Assembly: GCA_963831645.1 (NCBI GenBank)
Contig: CAWHQZ010000004.1
Location: 1-13,886 of the forward strand
Length of the DNA stretch: 13,886 nt
Direction: 5' to 3'
Origin: CAWHQZ01 sp963831645
GTDB taxonomy: Bacteria; Pseudomonadota; Alphaproteobacteria; Rhizobiales; Aestuariivirgaceae
Shown here: positions 1-7,419 of the stretch, piece by piece
How the letters are laid out: every line of letters begins with the position of its first letter
Numbering within the stretch: position 1 is the first letter of the stretch
The notes under the pieces: generated by a model
What the model saw: the letters and a program-made list of their open reading frames with translations, nothing else
Database searches by the model: none
Told to the model about the DNA's origin: nothing
Program-made: the position numbers and the translations under genes

Positions 1-1001
1 TGGCGAGATTGAACATGCGCCGGCAATCGGCGATTTGACTATCTTCAAGACGCAGACCGTCGCCCTTGATGCCCGGAACACCTGCTCGATGCGCCAGCGC
101 AGCTTATAGAGAGCGACGATCCGGCTGGCGTCTTCGGCGGTATGTACCTCTGGCTAGGTAGACGCCAGCAGATCGCGCTTTGGATCGGGGGATTGATCTC
201 CCGCACCTCCACCAGAGTAAGATCGAGATACTCGGGCCTTGCCGGGTCCGTGCTGTCACGGTCGCTTATGCATACATTCCCGGGCTTGATTGGCCTGCCG
301 TCGTGTTTTGCTGCCAGGGCCTGGGATCGGAATCGCTGAGCGTGTGCTTTGAACTTTGGCCGGAGCTTCCAAGACCGGCGCCATCCTCAAGCATTCGGTT
401 CTGGGCAACCCCGACGATCTGGTGAACATGCGCAGGACGGCGGACGAAATGTTCATAGATGTCGCCCTCACGATCCGAGATCGAAGTCACCGAAGCCGCC
501 TGAGCGAGCACTGTTTCGGCTGCGGTGCAGCCGTCGAGCCAGCGGATCGATTCTTTGTCCTCGATCGTTCGCATCCGCCGCGCCTGGCGGGCGTTTGCGA
601 TCGCGTCCAGATTCCATCCGACCAGGCCGATGACGGCCTCATCCTAGAGCATCGACGGCGATCACCGCATGAATGAAATAGCCCGGATCCCGGCGTTGCC
701 GGCCGGACGAACCGGCCGCCGGCCGGACGACCGGCAAAATTGATCTCTGTCGTGTCCTGGATGGCAACAATGTGGCGCCGGCATCTGTTCGGCGGTGCGT
801 GCGCCAGCGGTCCGACGATCGTATCCGGCGACGACGTAGGGCGAGGCAAAAAGTGGTGCACCGCAATCTCCCCCGCCCGATTCTCCCGAGCTTGCGCACC
901 ACCAGCGAGCCGGTCGATGCTACCCGCTCCATCAGCCATTCTCCGCGCGCCTCCGTACGAACATCCCCGATCGCCAATGGCATGACACCCTCCAACCGCA
1001 T
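1..1001 (-). pseudogene. IS4-family transposase, copy A, frameshifted and cut by window edge
   Basis: The reading frame opens at 1001 with MRLEGVMPLAIGDVRTEARG, the same start as copy B, and holds the first DDE region (QDTTEINF near residues 76-83 of the equivalent protein). It then loses frame near 800-870 and again near 640. Later pieces appear in other frames: RTIEDKESIRWLDGCTAAET and the second acidic motif DREGDIYEHF at 450-570. Compared with copy B it lacks single bases in several homopolymers (for example near 190-215). No complete transposase can be made from it. Family assignment rests on the DDE motif contexts and the YKLRWRIEQVF signature of copy B. Confidence 0.8.
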
Positions 1002-1060
1002 GGTCAGAGCTTTAAATTATGTTCCACTATCCTTGGGAATCACTTCCGTGCACGCCGTAG
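1..1060 (-). mobile_element. IS4/IS50-like insertion sequence, copy A (partial)
   Basis: This is a second, inverted copy of the element at 1548-2993, running into the window start and therefore lacking its 3' end (roughly 330 bp). Its transposase-proximal terminus is at 1060, where the minus strand reads CTACGGCGTGCACGG, identical to the left terminus of copy B. Directly outside lies CCACAAGGG at 1061-1069, the same nine bases duplicated around copy B. The DNA matches copy B almost throughout but differs by many small indels, so the two copies have decayed separately or carry different sequencing errors. The far end and its flank are not visible. Confidence 0.85.
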
Positions 1061-1427
1061 CCACAAGGGGGAGGGAGAAACTGTCTCCCGATCGAGGCCA
1101 AGCGCACTCCTGATACCGGCGACCACGCCCTCGGCGTTTTTGAGCACGTCGGGGTTCCAAAATTGCAACACCCGGAAGCCTTCCTGGCCCAGCCGCGCAT
1201 CGCGGTCTTGATCCTTGAGCCTCATCCGTTCTTTCCCATGCTGCCCGCCGTCGACCTCAATAACGAGCCTGCGCGCGAAACACGCAAAGTCGACGATGAA
1301 GCCCTGCAGCGGAACCTGCCGGCGGAAATGGCAGCCATAGCGCTTGAGTTCGCGAAAGATGGCGCCACAGCAAGCGTTCCGCTGGGGTCGCCTCCTTTCG
1401 CAGCCTTCTTGCGATCTCGTTCGCCAT
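1040..1427 (-). pseudogene. DUF559-family endonuclease-like protein, frameshifted
   Basis: From ATG at 1427 the minus strand reads MANEIARRLRKEATPAERLLWRHL. After removing one base from the T run that reads AAA on the plus strand at 1355-1357, it continues RELKRYGCHFRRQVPLQGF, then VDFACFARRLVIEVDGGQHG, and QEGFRVLQFWNPDVLKN. This is the full DUF559 pattern (a Vsr/PD-(D/E)XK-like fold, function unproven), including the conserved IEVDGGQH and FRVLRFWN-type motifs. The gene is almost complete, so a single-base insertion is the only coding lesion. Its 3' end runs through REP sequence (residues SPSPLW) into IS copy A and takes its stop codon from the IS at 1040, so the native C-terminus may have been replaced. 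It could be a pseudogene or a sequencing error. Confidence 0.8.
1061..1075. repeat. Half of a REP-like palindrome at the outer edge of IS copy A
   Basis: The sequence CCACAAGGG followed by GGAGGG is the right-hand 15 bases of the 21-bp palindrome seen intact (reverse complement) at 1462-1482. Its first nine bases equal the target duplication of copy B, so copy A appears to have entered the same kind of site. The other half lies outside the window. Confidence 0.75.
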
Positions 1428-1461
1428 TGTCACTCAACCCTACCCTTGTTGGTTTCAGATC

Positions 1462-1547
1462 CCCTCCCCCTTGTGGGGAGGGGCAGGGGTGGGGGTTTCA
1501 TAGGCGCCGCTGGGACGACCCCCACCCTTGATCCCTCCCCACAAGGG
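1462..1547. repeat. REP-like palindromic unit forming a long imperfect hairpin
   Basis: An intact 21-bp palindrome lies at 1462-1482, with 6-bp outer arms CCCTCC and GGAGGG. It is followed by GGGGTGGGGGT (about 1486-1496), a loop, ACCCCCACCC (1518-1527) and then CCCTCCCCACAAGGG (1533-1547). The segments 1468-1496 and 1518-1547 are complementary, giving an imperfect stem of about 25-30 bp. The right palindrome is interrupted by IS copy B; joining 1533-1547 to 3003-3008 restores a palindrome that is the exact reverse complement of 1462-1482. This is a two-unit REP (BIME-like) arrangement. Confidence 0.8.
1539..1547. repeat. Left 9-bp target site duplication of IS copy B
   Basis: CCACAAGGG directly precedes the IS terminus CTACGG and is repeated exactly at 2994-3002 after the other terminus CCGTAG. 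A 9-bp duplication is typical of the IS50/IS10 branch of the IS4 family. Confidence 0.88.
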
Positions 1548-2993
1548 CTACGGCGTGCACGGAAGTGATTCCCAAGGATAGTGGAACATGATTCAAAGCT
1601 CTGACCATGCGGTTGGAGGGTGTCATGCCATTGGCGATCGGGGATGTTCGTACGGAGGCGCGCGGAGAATGGCTGATGGAGCGGGTAGCATCGACCGGCT
1701 CGCTGGTCGTGCGCAAGCTCGGGGAGAATTGGGCGGGGGAGATTGCGGTGCACCGCTTTTTGTCCTCGCCCTACGTGTCGCCGGATACGATCGTGGGAAC
1801 GCTGGCGGCACGCACCGCCGAACAGAGTGCCGGGCGCCACATCGTTGCCATCCAGGACACGACAGAGATCAATTTTGCCGGTCGTTCCGGCCGGCGGCGC
1901 GGCTTCGGTCCGGCCGGCAACGGCCGGGATCCGGGCTATTTCATTCATGCGGTGATCGCCGTCGATGTCGAGGATGAGGCCGTCATCGCTCGGCCTGGTC
2001 GGCATGGACATCTGGACGCGATCGCAAACGCCCGCCACGGCGCGGCGGATGCGAACGATCGAGGACAAAGAATTGATCCGCTGGCTCGACGGCTGTACCG
2101 CAGCCGAAACAGTGCTCGCTCAGGCGGCTTCGGTGACTTCGATCTCGGATCGTGAGGGCGACATCTATGAACATTTCGTCCGCCGTCCTGCGCACGTTCA
2201 CCAGATCGTGCGGGTTGCCCAGAACCGAATGCTTGAGGATGGCGCCCGGGTCTTTGAAGCGCTCGAAAAAGCCAAAGTTCTCAAACAGCACACGCTCAGC
2301 ATTCCGATCCCAGGCCCTGGCAGCAAGACACGCACGGCGGTGGTCGCAATCAAGGCCGGGAATGTATGCATCAAGCGACCGCGTAACAGCAAACCGGACC
2401 CGGCAAGGCCCGAGTATCTCGATCTTACTCTGGTGGAGGTGCGGGGAGATCAATCCCCCCGATCCCAAAGCGGCGATCTGCTGGCGTCTCTACACTAGCC
2501 AAGAGGTACATACCGCCGAAGACGCCAGCCGGATCGTCGCTCTCTATAAGCTGCGCTGGCGCATCGAACAGGTGTTCCGGGCAGTGCGAAGGGCGACGGT
2601 CTGCGTCTTGAAGATAGTCAAATCGCCGAAGTTGCCGGCGCATGTTCAATCTGCGCCACTGTGGCGCTCGCCGGGGCCGTCCGTACCCTGCAACTGGTCG
2701 ATGCTCGCGACGGCAGCCCGCGACCGGCGACCGATGTCGTCGATGCCGGCTTCCTCGCGCCGCTCGCCAAACTGTCGAACCAGCTCGAAGGCAAGACGGA
2801 GCGTCAGAAAAACCCCCACCCGCCCGCGTCTCTCGCCTGGCTCGCCTGGATCATCGCACGTCTTGGCGGCTGGAATTGCTACTACAAACCTCCTGGGCCA
2901 AAAACCATGCGCGATGGCTGGACTGACCTCGCTACATTCCTCAGCGGATATGCCTTCGCCACCATCGGCGAAGCAGATGTGTGAATCCCGTAG
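1548..2993 (+). mobile_element. IS4/IS50-like insertion sequence, copy B (complete, 1446 bp)
   Basis: The element is bounded by CTACGG at 1548 and CCGTAG at 2993, with an identical 9-bp repeat CCACAAGGG immediately outside each end. The termini are imperfect inverted repeats: the left end CTACGGCGTGCACGGAAGTG and the inverted right end CTACGGGATTCACACATCTG agree at about 12-13 of 20 positions. One transposase gene fills it. It lies about 40 bp past the glutamine synthetase stop. Both ends and the target repeat are intact, so the insertion event is clear, but the transposase is broken and the element is probably not autonomous. I cannot name a specific IS from a database. Confidence 0.88.
1607..2984 (+). 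pseudogene. IS4-family transposase, copy B, multiply frameshifted
   Basis: The coding path starts at ATG 1607 and ends at TGA 2984, about 459 codons, a normal IS4 transposase length. Segments in order: RVASTGSLVVRKLGENWAGE; the first DDE aspartate in IQDTTEINF; DPGYFIHAVIAVD; a net +1 shift near 1990; the second aspartate in ISDREGDIYEHF; another +1 shift in the G run at 2443-2446; then YKLRWRIEQVFR, the Y-x2-R-x3-E signature with the catalytic glutamate; another shift near 2590-2600; and the C-terminal ARLGGWNCYYKPPGPKTMRD typical of this branch. At least three frameshifts mean no functional transposase unless the indels are sequencing errors. Copy A lacks the extra G at the 2443-2446 site. 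Confidence 0.85.
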
Positions 2994-3008
2994 CCACAAG
3001 GGGGAGGG
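2994..3008. repeat. Right target duplication and remaining half of the REP palindrome
   Basis: CCACAAGGG (2994-3002) is the right copy of the target duplication, followed by GGAGGG (3003-3008), the outer arm of the disrupted palindrome. The next 35 bases up to the glutamine synthetase stop at 3044 hold no feature I can support. Confidence 0.85.
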
Positions 3009-3043
3009 AAAATCACCCATGCGATTCTTCCCTGCTTTTCTCA

Positions 3044-4352
3044 TCAGCAATCGAGCGTGGTTTCGCGCTCCCACTCGGTGAGATGGCGGCAATACCGGTT
3101 CCATTCGTTGTGCTTGAGCTTGAGGTAAGCGGCCATCGCTTCCTCGCCCAGAGCCTGGCGCAGGTACTTGTCGGCTTCGAGCTTGCGCAGTGCATCGAGC
3201 AGATTCAGCGGCAGCTTCTTTGCATCCTTGACCGTGTGGCCATCGGCATACATGTCGATGTCGAGCCGCCTGCCGGGGTCGAGTTTCGCCTCCACGCCGA
3301 TGTGCGCCGGCGGCCAGAATGCCCGCCATCATCAGATAGGGATTGGCGGCGCCGTCGGGCAGGCGAAACTCCGTTCGTCCCTCGTCGGGAATGCGCACCA
3401 TGTGGGTGCGGTTGTTGCCGCCGAACGTGACCGAGTTCGACGCCGAGGTCGCGCCCGACAGGGTCACCGGCGCGTTGATGCGCTTGTAGGAGTTGACCGT
3501 CGGATTGGTGATCGCCACCAGCGCCGCCGCGTGGTGCATGAGACCGCCCAGGAAATGGTAAGCGAGCTTTGAAAGCCCCAGCTCGCCCTTCGGATCGTGG
3601 AAGAGGTTCTTTTGCCGCTTCCATCCCACACCGACAGATGCACGTGGCAGCCGTTGCCGGTGAGATTGAGAAACGGCTTCGGCATGAAGGTGGCGCGCAG
3701 GCCGTGCTTCTCGGCAATCGCCTTCACCATGAACTTGAAGAAGCACAGCTGGTCGGCGGTGGTCAGCGCGTCGTTGAAGTTCCAGTTGATTTCAAACTGG
3801 CCGTTGGCGTCCTCATGATCGTTCTGATACGGCCCCCAGCCGAGCCCGGTCATCGTCGAACAGAATCTCGCTGATCACGTCGAAGCGCCGCATGATGGCC
3901 GACTGGTCGTAACAGGGCTTTTCCTGCGTGTCGCGATGGTCGGAAATCGCCGAGCCGTCGGCGTTGATCAGGTGAAATTCCGGCTCGACGCCGGCCATGA
4001 GCTTGATGTTCCTCTTCAATTCTTTCTCGATCATCCGGCGCAACACCACGCGCGGCGCCTGCGCCAGGGGCTTGCCTTCCATCCACGGTTCCCCCGCCAC
4101 CCACGCGACCTCGGGCCGCCACGGCAGGGGAATCACCGAGGCCGCATCCGGCATGACCAGGAGGTCGGGATGGGCCGGTGTCTGGTCGAGCCAGGTGGCG
4201 AAGCCGGCAAACCCGGCGCCCGACTTCTGCATCCGGTCGGCCGCTTCCGCCGGCACTAGTTTCGCCCGCTGGGTGCCGAACAGGTCGGTGAAATTGAACA
4301 GGAAGAACTTGATCCCGTTGTCCTTGGCGTACTTCGCGAGGTCCCCCGCCAT
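3044..4352 (-). pseudogene. glnT: Type III glutamine synthetase (GlnT / GmaS type), three frameshifts
   Basis: Glutamine synthetase-fold ligase joining ammonia, or methylamine in GmaS enzymes, to glutamate with ATP. It starts at ATG 4352, preceded by GGAG, with MAGDLAKYAKDNGIKFFLFN and FTDLFGTQRAKLVP, then AGVEPEFHLI (metal-binding E-x-E), GWGPYQNDHEDANGQFEINW, LTGNGCHVHLSVWDGSGK, ITNPTVNSYKR, NNRTHMVRIPD, EFRLPDGAANPY and LPLNLLDAL, ending CRHLTEWERETTLDC at 3044. The span of 1309 nt equals about 436 codons, the usual family length. The frame shifts near 3850 (one extra G), at the T run 3610-3613, and near 3296-3304. All catalytic blocks are recognisable, so decay is recent or these are sequence errors. 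It is last in the glx cluster, 32 nt after the exporter gene. The sequence fits the type III/GlnT family; gmaS genes are often annotated the same way, so the substrate is undecided. Confidence 0.85.
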
Positions 4353-4384
4353 GATCTCTAACTCCACGTTTGCTTGAGGCTCGA

Positions 4385-4993
4385 TTATTGTGTGGCGATG
4401 GCGGCCGCCGCTCCGCCCATGACGGCAGCGCCCGTCCGGTTGGCGATGCGCATGGCTGCCGGACTCTTGAACAGGCGACGTGTTTGCGCCGCGAGCCCAA
4501 CCCAGACGAGGTCCACAGCGATCAGCACCAGCATCATGGTGGCGGTGAGCGAGGCCCAGCCGGCGAGCGAGATCTCCCTCAGATCCACGATCGCTGGCAG
4601 CAATGCCAGGTAGAACACCATGATCTTCGGATTGCCGAGCGTGATCGCCATGCCGGAGAGGAACAGCCGCAACGACGAACCGCGCGGCAGACTGCCTTCC
4701 CGCAGGTTGCCCGGCGCCGTCCACATCCTGTAGGCGAGATAGAGCAGATAACAGACGCCCAGATACTTCAGGATCGCGAAAACGCCCTGGAATGCCTGGG
4801 CAACGTAGGCGAGCCCGAAGACGGCCATCGACAGCCACACCGCTTCGCCGATCCACATGGCGGCGAGAAACGGCAGCACGCTTCGCGCGCCGCCGCTCAA
4901 TACCCGCGCCACCAGCGCGGCAATGCTTGGGCCGGGCGAGCCGGCGCTGACGATGAGCGCACCCGCGAAAATGGCTAGTGCCGGCAGCTCCAT
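4385..4993 (-). CDS. LysE/RhtB-family amino acid exporter
   Basis: A 202-residue integral inner-membrane protein predicted to export an amino acid or related small compound. Hydrophobic segments lie near residues 5-30, 38-65, 70-88, 108-135, 142-170 and 182-201, the usual six-helix LysE layout. Family marks are SAGSPGPS in the first segment (the conserved G-x-x-PGP element) and GNPKIMVFY before the fourth. The start at 4993 is supported by GAGGA seven bases upstream. It lies 157 bp after glxD and 32 bp before the glutamine synthetase gene, all on the minus strand. The placement suggests export of a product or excess amino acid of this nitrogen pathway, which is inference. Substrate is not predictable from sequence. 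The frame is fully open. Confidence 0.88.
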   Translation of the reverse strand: MELPALAIFAGALIVSAGSPGPSIAALVARVLSGGARSVLPFLAAMWIGEAVWLSMAVFGLAYVAQAFQGVFAILKYLGVCYLLYLAYRMWTAPGNLREGSLPRGSSLRLFLSGMAITLGNPKIMVFYLALLPAIVDLREISLAGWASLTATMMLVLIAVDLVWVGLAAQTRRLFKSPAAMRIANRTGAAVMGGAAAAIATQ

Positions 4994-5003
4994 GAAGTTC
5001 CTC

Positions 5004-5017
5004 TACAAGTTGTACAA
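5004..5017. promoter_or_regulatory. Overlapping palindromes upstream of the exporter gene, possible operator
   Basis: TACAAGTTGTA (5004-5014) and TTGTACAA (5010-5017) are perfect palindromes that overlap, just upstream of the ribosome binding site of the exporter gene. The flanking 5018-5075 is unusually AT-rich for this window and could hold a promoter, though no clean -35/-10 pair is visible. The arrangement looks like an operator for a dimeric repressor. The regulator is unknown and none is encoded nearby. Confidence 0.35.
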
Positions 5018-5150
5018 GCCGCTTAAATTAGGAAAAAATAGGCCGGACACTCCACCTTAAGTTGCGATTTTTTTGTCGTACGTTCCACTTTGTTCCATCG
5101 CGCTCTTCTAATACACGGGAGGTCCGTTTGAGAGCAAGCATGGCACCGGG

Positions 5151-6479
5151 TCAAGCAGCGCCTTTCCCCGGTATCCAGCTGGTGCCGGCGAGCGGCACCT
5201 GCGCCATCGCGGCCGCCTCGACGGTCAGGGCGACGAGATCCTCCGGCTCGAGGTTGTGCACGTGTGACTTGCCGTTGGCGCGCGCGATGGTCTGGGCTTC
5301 GAGCGTCATCACTTTGAGATAGTTGGCGAGCCGGCGACCGGCGAGAACGGGATCGAGCCGCCTGGCCAGTTCCGGGTCCTGCGTAGTGATGCCTGCGGGA
5401 TCGCGGCCTTCGTGCCAGTCGTCATAGGCGCCCGCGGTGGTGCCGAGCTTCTGGTATTCGGCCTTGAGGTGCGGATCGTTGTCCCCCAGCGCCACCAGCG
5501 CGGCCGTGCCGATCGACACCGCGTCGGCGCCGAGCGCCAGCGCCTTGGCCACGTCGGCGCCGTTGCGGATGCCGCCTGAAACGATGAGCTGCACCTTGCG
5601 GTGCATGCCGAGTTCCTGCAGCGCCTGCACGGCGGGCCGGATGCAGGCGAGGGTCGGCTGGCCGACATGCTCGATGAATACCTCCTGGGTCGCCGCGGTG
5701 CCGCCCTGCATTCCGTCGACGACGATCACGTCGGCCCCGGACTTCACCGCCAGCGCGGTATCGAAATAGGGCCTGGCGCCTCCGACCTTCACATACACGG
5801 GCTTTTCCCAGTCGGTGATTTCCCGAAGCTCGTGGATCTTGATCTCGAGATCGTCGGGCCCCGTCCAATCGGGATGCCGGCAGGCCGAGCGCTGGTCGAT
5901 GCCTTTGGGAAGACAGCGCATCTCGGCCACCCGGTCGGAGATCTTCTGGCCGAGCAGCATGCCGCCGCCGCCGGGTTTCGCCCCTTGCCCGACCACCACT
6001 TCGACGGCGTCCGCCTTGCGCAGATCGTCGGGGTTCATGCCGTAGCGGGAAGGCAGATACTGATAGACGAGGATTTTCGAATGCCCACGTTCTTCCGGCG
6101 TCATCCCGCCGTCGCCGGTGGTCGTCGAGGTTCCGGCAAGCGAAGCGCCGCGGCCCAGCGCCTCCTTGGCCTCCGCCGACAACGCGCCGAAGCTCATGCC
6201 GGCGATGGTGATCGGGATCTTGAGCTCGATGGGCTTTTTGGCAAATCGCGTGCCCAGCACGACGTCGGTGCCGCACCTCTCGCGATAGCCTTCGAGCGGA
6301 TAACGCGAGATGGAGGCGCCGAGGAACAAGAGATCGTCGAAATGCGGCAGCTTGCGCTTGGCGCCTGCGCCGCGGATGTCATAGATGCCGGTGGTCGCGG
6401 CGCGCCGGATTTCCGACAGCGTGTAATCGTCGAAGGTATGGCTCTTGCGCGGCGTGGTGCGTGGAATATTTGGATCCAT
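5151..6479 (-). CDS. glxD: FMN-binding glutamate synthase domain protein (GlxD / MgsC type)
   Basis: A 442-residue TIM-barrel protein matching the FMN domain of glutamate synthase. It is expected to transfer ammonia to 2-oxoglutarate (or to form N-methylglutamate) together with GlxB and GlxC. Motifs: PITIAGMSFGALSAEAKEAL, GTSTTTGDGGM, YQYLPSRYGM, GQGAKPGGGGMLLGQK, VIVVDGMQGGTAATQEVF and the FMN-phosphate region IVSGGIRNGADVAKALALGA. The C-terminus has the family block KSHVHNLEPEDLVALTVEAA. The cysteine-rich 3Fe-4S motif of full-length GltB is absent. I placed the start at MDPNIPRTTPRKSH (6479). The frame stays open further upstream, but that part runs through REP sequence and antisense glxC. 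The GGGAGGG arm of a REP lies seven bases before the ATG and probably acts as ribosome binding site. Confidence 0.9.
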   Translation of the reverse strand: MDPNIPRTTPRKSHTFDDYTLSEIRRAATTGIYDIRGAGAKRKLPHFDDLLFLGASISRYPLEGYRERCGTDVVLGTRFAKKPIELKIPITIAGMSFGALSAEAKEALGRGASLAGTSTTTGDGGMTPEERGHSKILVYQYLPSRYGMNPDDLRKADAVEVVVGQGAKPGGGGMLLGQKISDRVAEMRCLPKGIDQRSACRHPDWTGPDDLEIKIHELREITDWEKPVYVKVGGARPYFDTALAVKSGADVIVVDGMQGGTAATQEVFIEHVGQPTLACIRPAVQALQELGMHRKVQLIVSGGIRNGADVAKALALGADAVSIGTAALVALGDNDPHLKAEYQKLGTTAGAYDDWHEGRDPAGITTQDPELARRLDPVLAGRRLANYLKVMTLEAQTIARANGKSHVHNLEPEDLVALTVEAAAMAQVPLAGTSWIPGKGAA

Positions 6480-6490
6480 GGGCCTACCCT

Positions 6491-6511
6491 CCCTCCCCCT
6501 TGTAGGGAGGG
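6491..6511. repeat. REP-like palindrome 1 between glxC and glxD
   Basis: This 21-bp palindrome differs at one position (6504) from the intact unit at 1462-1482. Read on the minus strand it ends GGGGGAGGG just before the glxD start, so in the mRNA its 3' arm overlaps the likely Shine-Dalgarno sequence. Folding could hide the ribosome binding site. Confidence 0.75.
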
Positions 6512-6554
6512 CTATCCCATATGTCGGTTCTGGATCCGGCCGAGGAGGGCACCC

Positions 6555-6577
6555 CTCTCCCCCCTTGCGGGGGAGAG
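6555..6577. repeat. REP-like palindrome 2 between glxC and glxD
   Basis: CTCTCCCCCC and GGGGGAGAG face each other across a short TTGC loop, with a further GAGAGGGGGGTGG block at 6581-6593 that could pair with the upstream CACCCCTCTCC. It is a variant of the same repeat family and gives a strong GC stem. Confidence 0.7.
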
Positions 6578-6665
6578 ATGGAGAGGGGGGTGGCCACCGC
6601 CGGGATTGCATCGCCTTCTTGAGCAATGCTCCAGCCAATTCATTGGCTTCTGAACCCCCTCCTAA

Positions 6666-6687
6666 CCCTCCCCCGCAAGGGGGAGGG
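6666..6687. repeat. REP-like palindrome 3 between glxC and glxD, perfect stem
   Basis: Two perfect 9-base arms, CCCTCCCCC and GGGGGAGGG, flank a four-base loop GCAA. In RNA this is a very stable hairpin in the leader between glxC and glxD. No T run follows on the minus strand, so it is not a standard intrinsic terminator, but it could slow transcription or protect the upstream mRNA. The rest of the 256-bp gap holds only the other two palindromes. Confidence 0.75.
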
Positions 6688-6735
6688 AATTCCACGCCAA
6701 ATGCGAAAGCCCTGCCCTTGGGGAAGGGACTTCGA

Positions 6736-7419
6736 TCAGTAAGCATCGGCGTGATCGATGTTGAAGTTGTAGAGCCTGCGCGCCGAACCGTAGCGGCGGA
6801 AATCGCCGGCGCGCGCGTCGACTTTCGCGCGCGCCAGAAGATCGCCGAGCTGATCGCAATGTTCCTGGCGCATTTCCTTCTCGACGCAGTCCGCTCCGAG
6901 GCTGGCCACCTTGCCCCTGACGTAGAGCCGCGCTTCATAGATCGAGTCGCCCAACGCTTCGCCGGCATCTCCGCACACCACGAGGTTGCCGCGCTGGGCC
7001 ATGAACGCCGACATGTGTCCGACCGAGCCGCCGACCACGATGTCGATGCCCTTCATGGAGATGCCGCAGCGGCTGGAGGCGTCCCCTTCGATGACCAACA
7101 GCCCGCCGTTGCCGGTGGCCCCGGCCATTTCGGACGCGCTGCCTTTGATCCACACCCTCCCCGACATCATGTTTTCCGCCGTGCCCACCCCGGCATGGCC
7201 GTTGACGACGATCTCGGCCTCCTTGTTCATGCCGCCGCAATAGAAGCCGACATGGCCGTCGATCTCCACCAGCAATGGAGCGTCGAGGCCGCAGGCGATG
7301 GCGTGCTGGCCCATCGGATTGCTGATCTTCCAGTGCCGCTCGTTGGTGTTCTTCGGCAGGCCGTGCAGGCGCGCGTTGATGCCGCGCACGCCTTCTTTCG
7401 CAAGATCGAGCTCGATCAC
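6736..7419 (-). CDS. glxC: GXGXG-domain protein (GlxC / MgsB type)
   Basis: A 227-residue protein corresponding to the C-terminal GXGXG beta-helix domain of glutamate synthase, here a separate subunit. The repeated glycine pattern is clear: GGMNKEAEIVVNGHAGVGTA, MSGRVWIKGSASEMAGATGN, GGLLVIEGDASSRCG, GIDIVVGGSVGHMSAFMAQR and GNLVVCGDAGEALGDSIYEA. The domain has no active site and is thought to scaffold the other two subunits and the ammonia path. Its ATG overlaps the stop of glxB in ATGA (7416-7419), a tight sign of translational coupling. The frame is complete, and the start at MIELDLAKEG is the only one compatible with the overlap. Confidence 0.9.
   Translation of the reverse strand: MIELDLAKEGVRGINARLHGLPKNTNERHWKISNPMGQHAIACGLDAPLLVEIDGHVGFYCGGMNKEAEIVVNGHAGVGTAENMMSGRVWIKGSASEMAGATGNGGLLVIEGDASSRCGISMKGIDIVVGGSVGHMSAFMAQRGNLVVCGDAGEALGDSIYEARLYVRGKVASLGADCVEKEMRQEHCDQLGDLLARAKVDARAGDFRRYGSARRLYNFNIDHADAY

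Noticed and set aside
1..2993. Composite transposon carrying DUF559
   Set aside because: Each IS shows its own nine-base target sequence at a palindrome, which fits two separate insertions better than one composite unit.
2425..3746. Minus-strand open frame covering part of the IS and glutamine synthetase
   Set aside because: Only its glutamine synthetase part is coding; the rest is antisense to the transposase.
4353..4856. Open frame continuing upstream of the glutamine synthetase start
   Set aside because: It overlaps the exporter gene in another frame; the family start MAGDLAKYAKDNGIK with its own ribosome binding site is at 4352.
6480..6968. N-terminal extension of the glxD frame upstream of 6479
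   Set aside because: It runs through REP repeats and then antisense to glxC, has no resemblance to the family, and the conserved protein starts at MDPNIPRTT.
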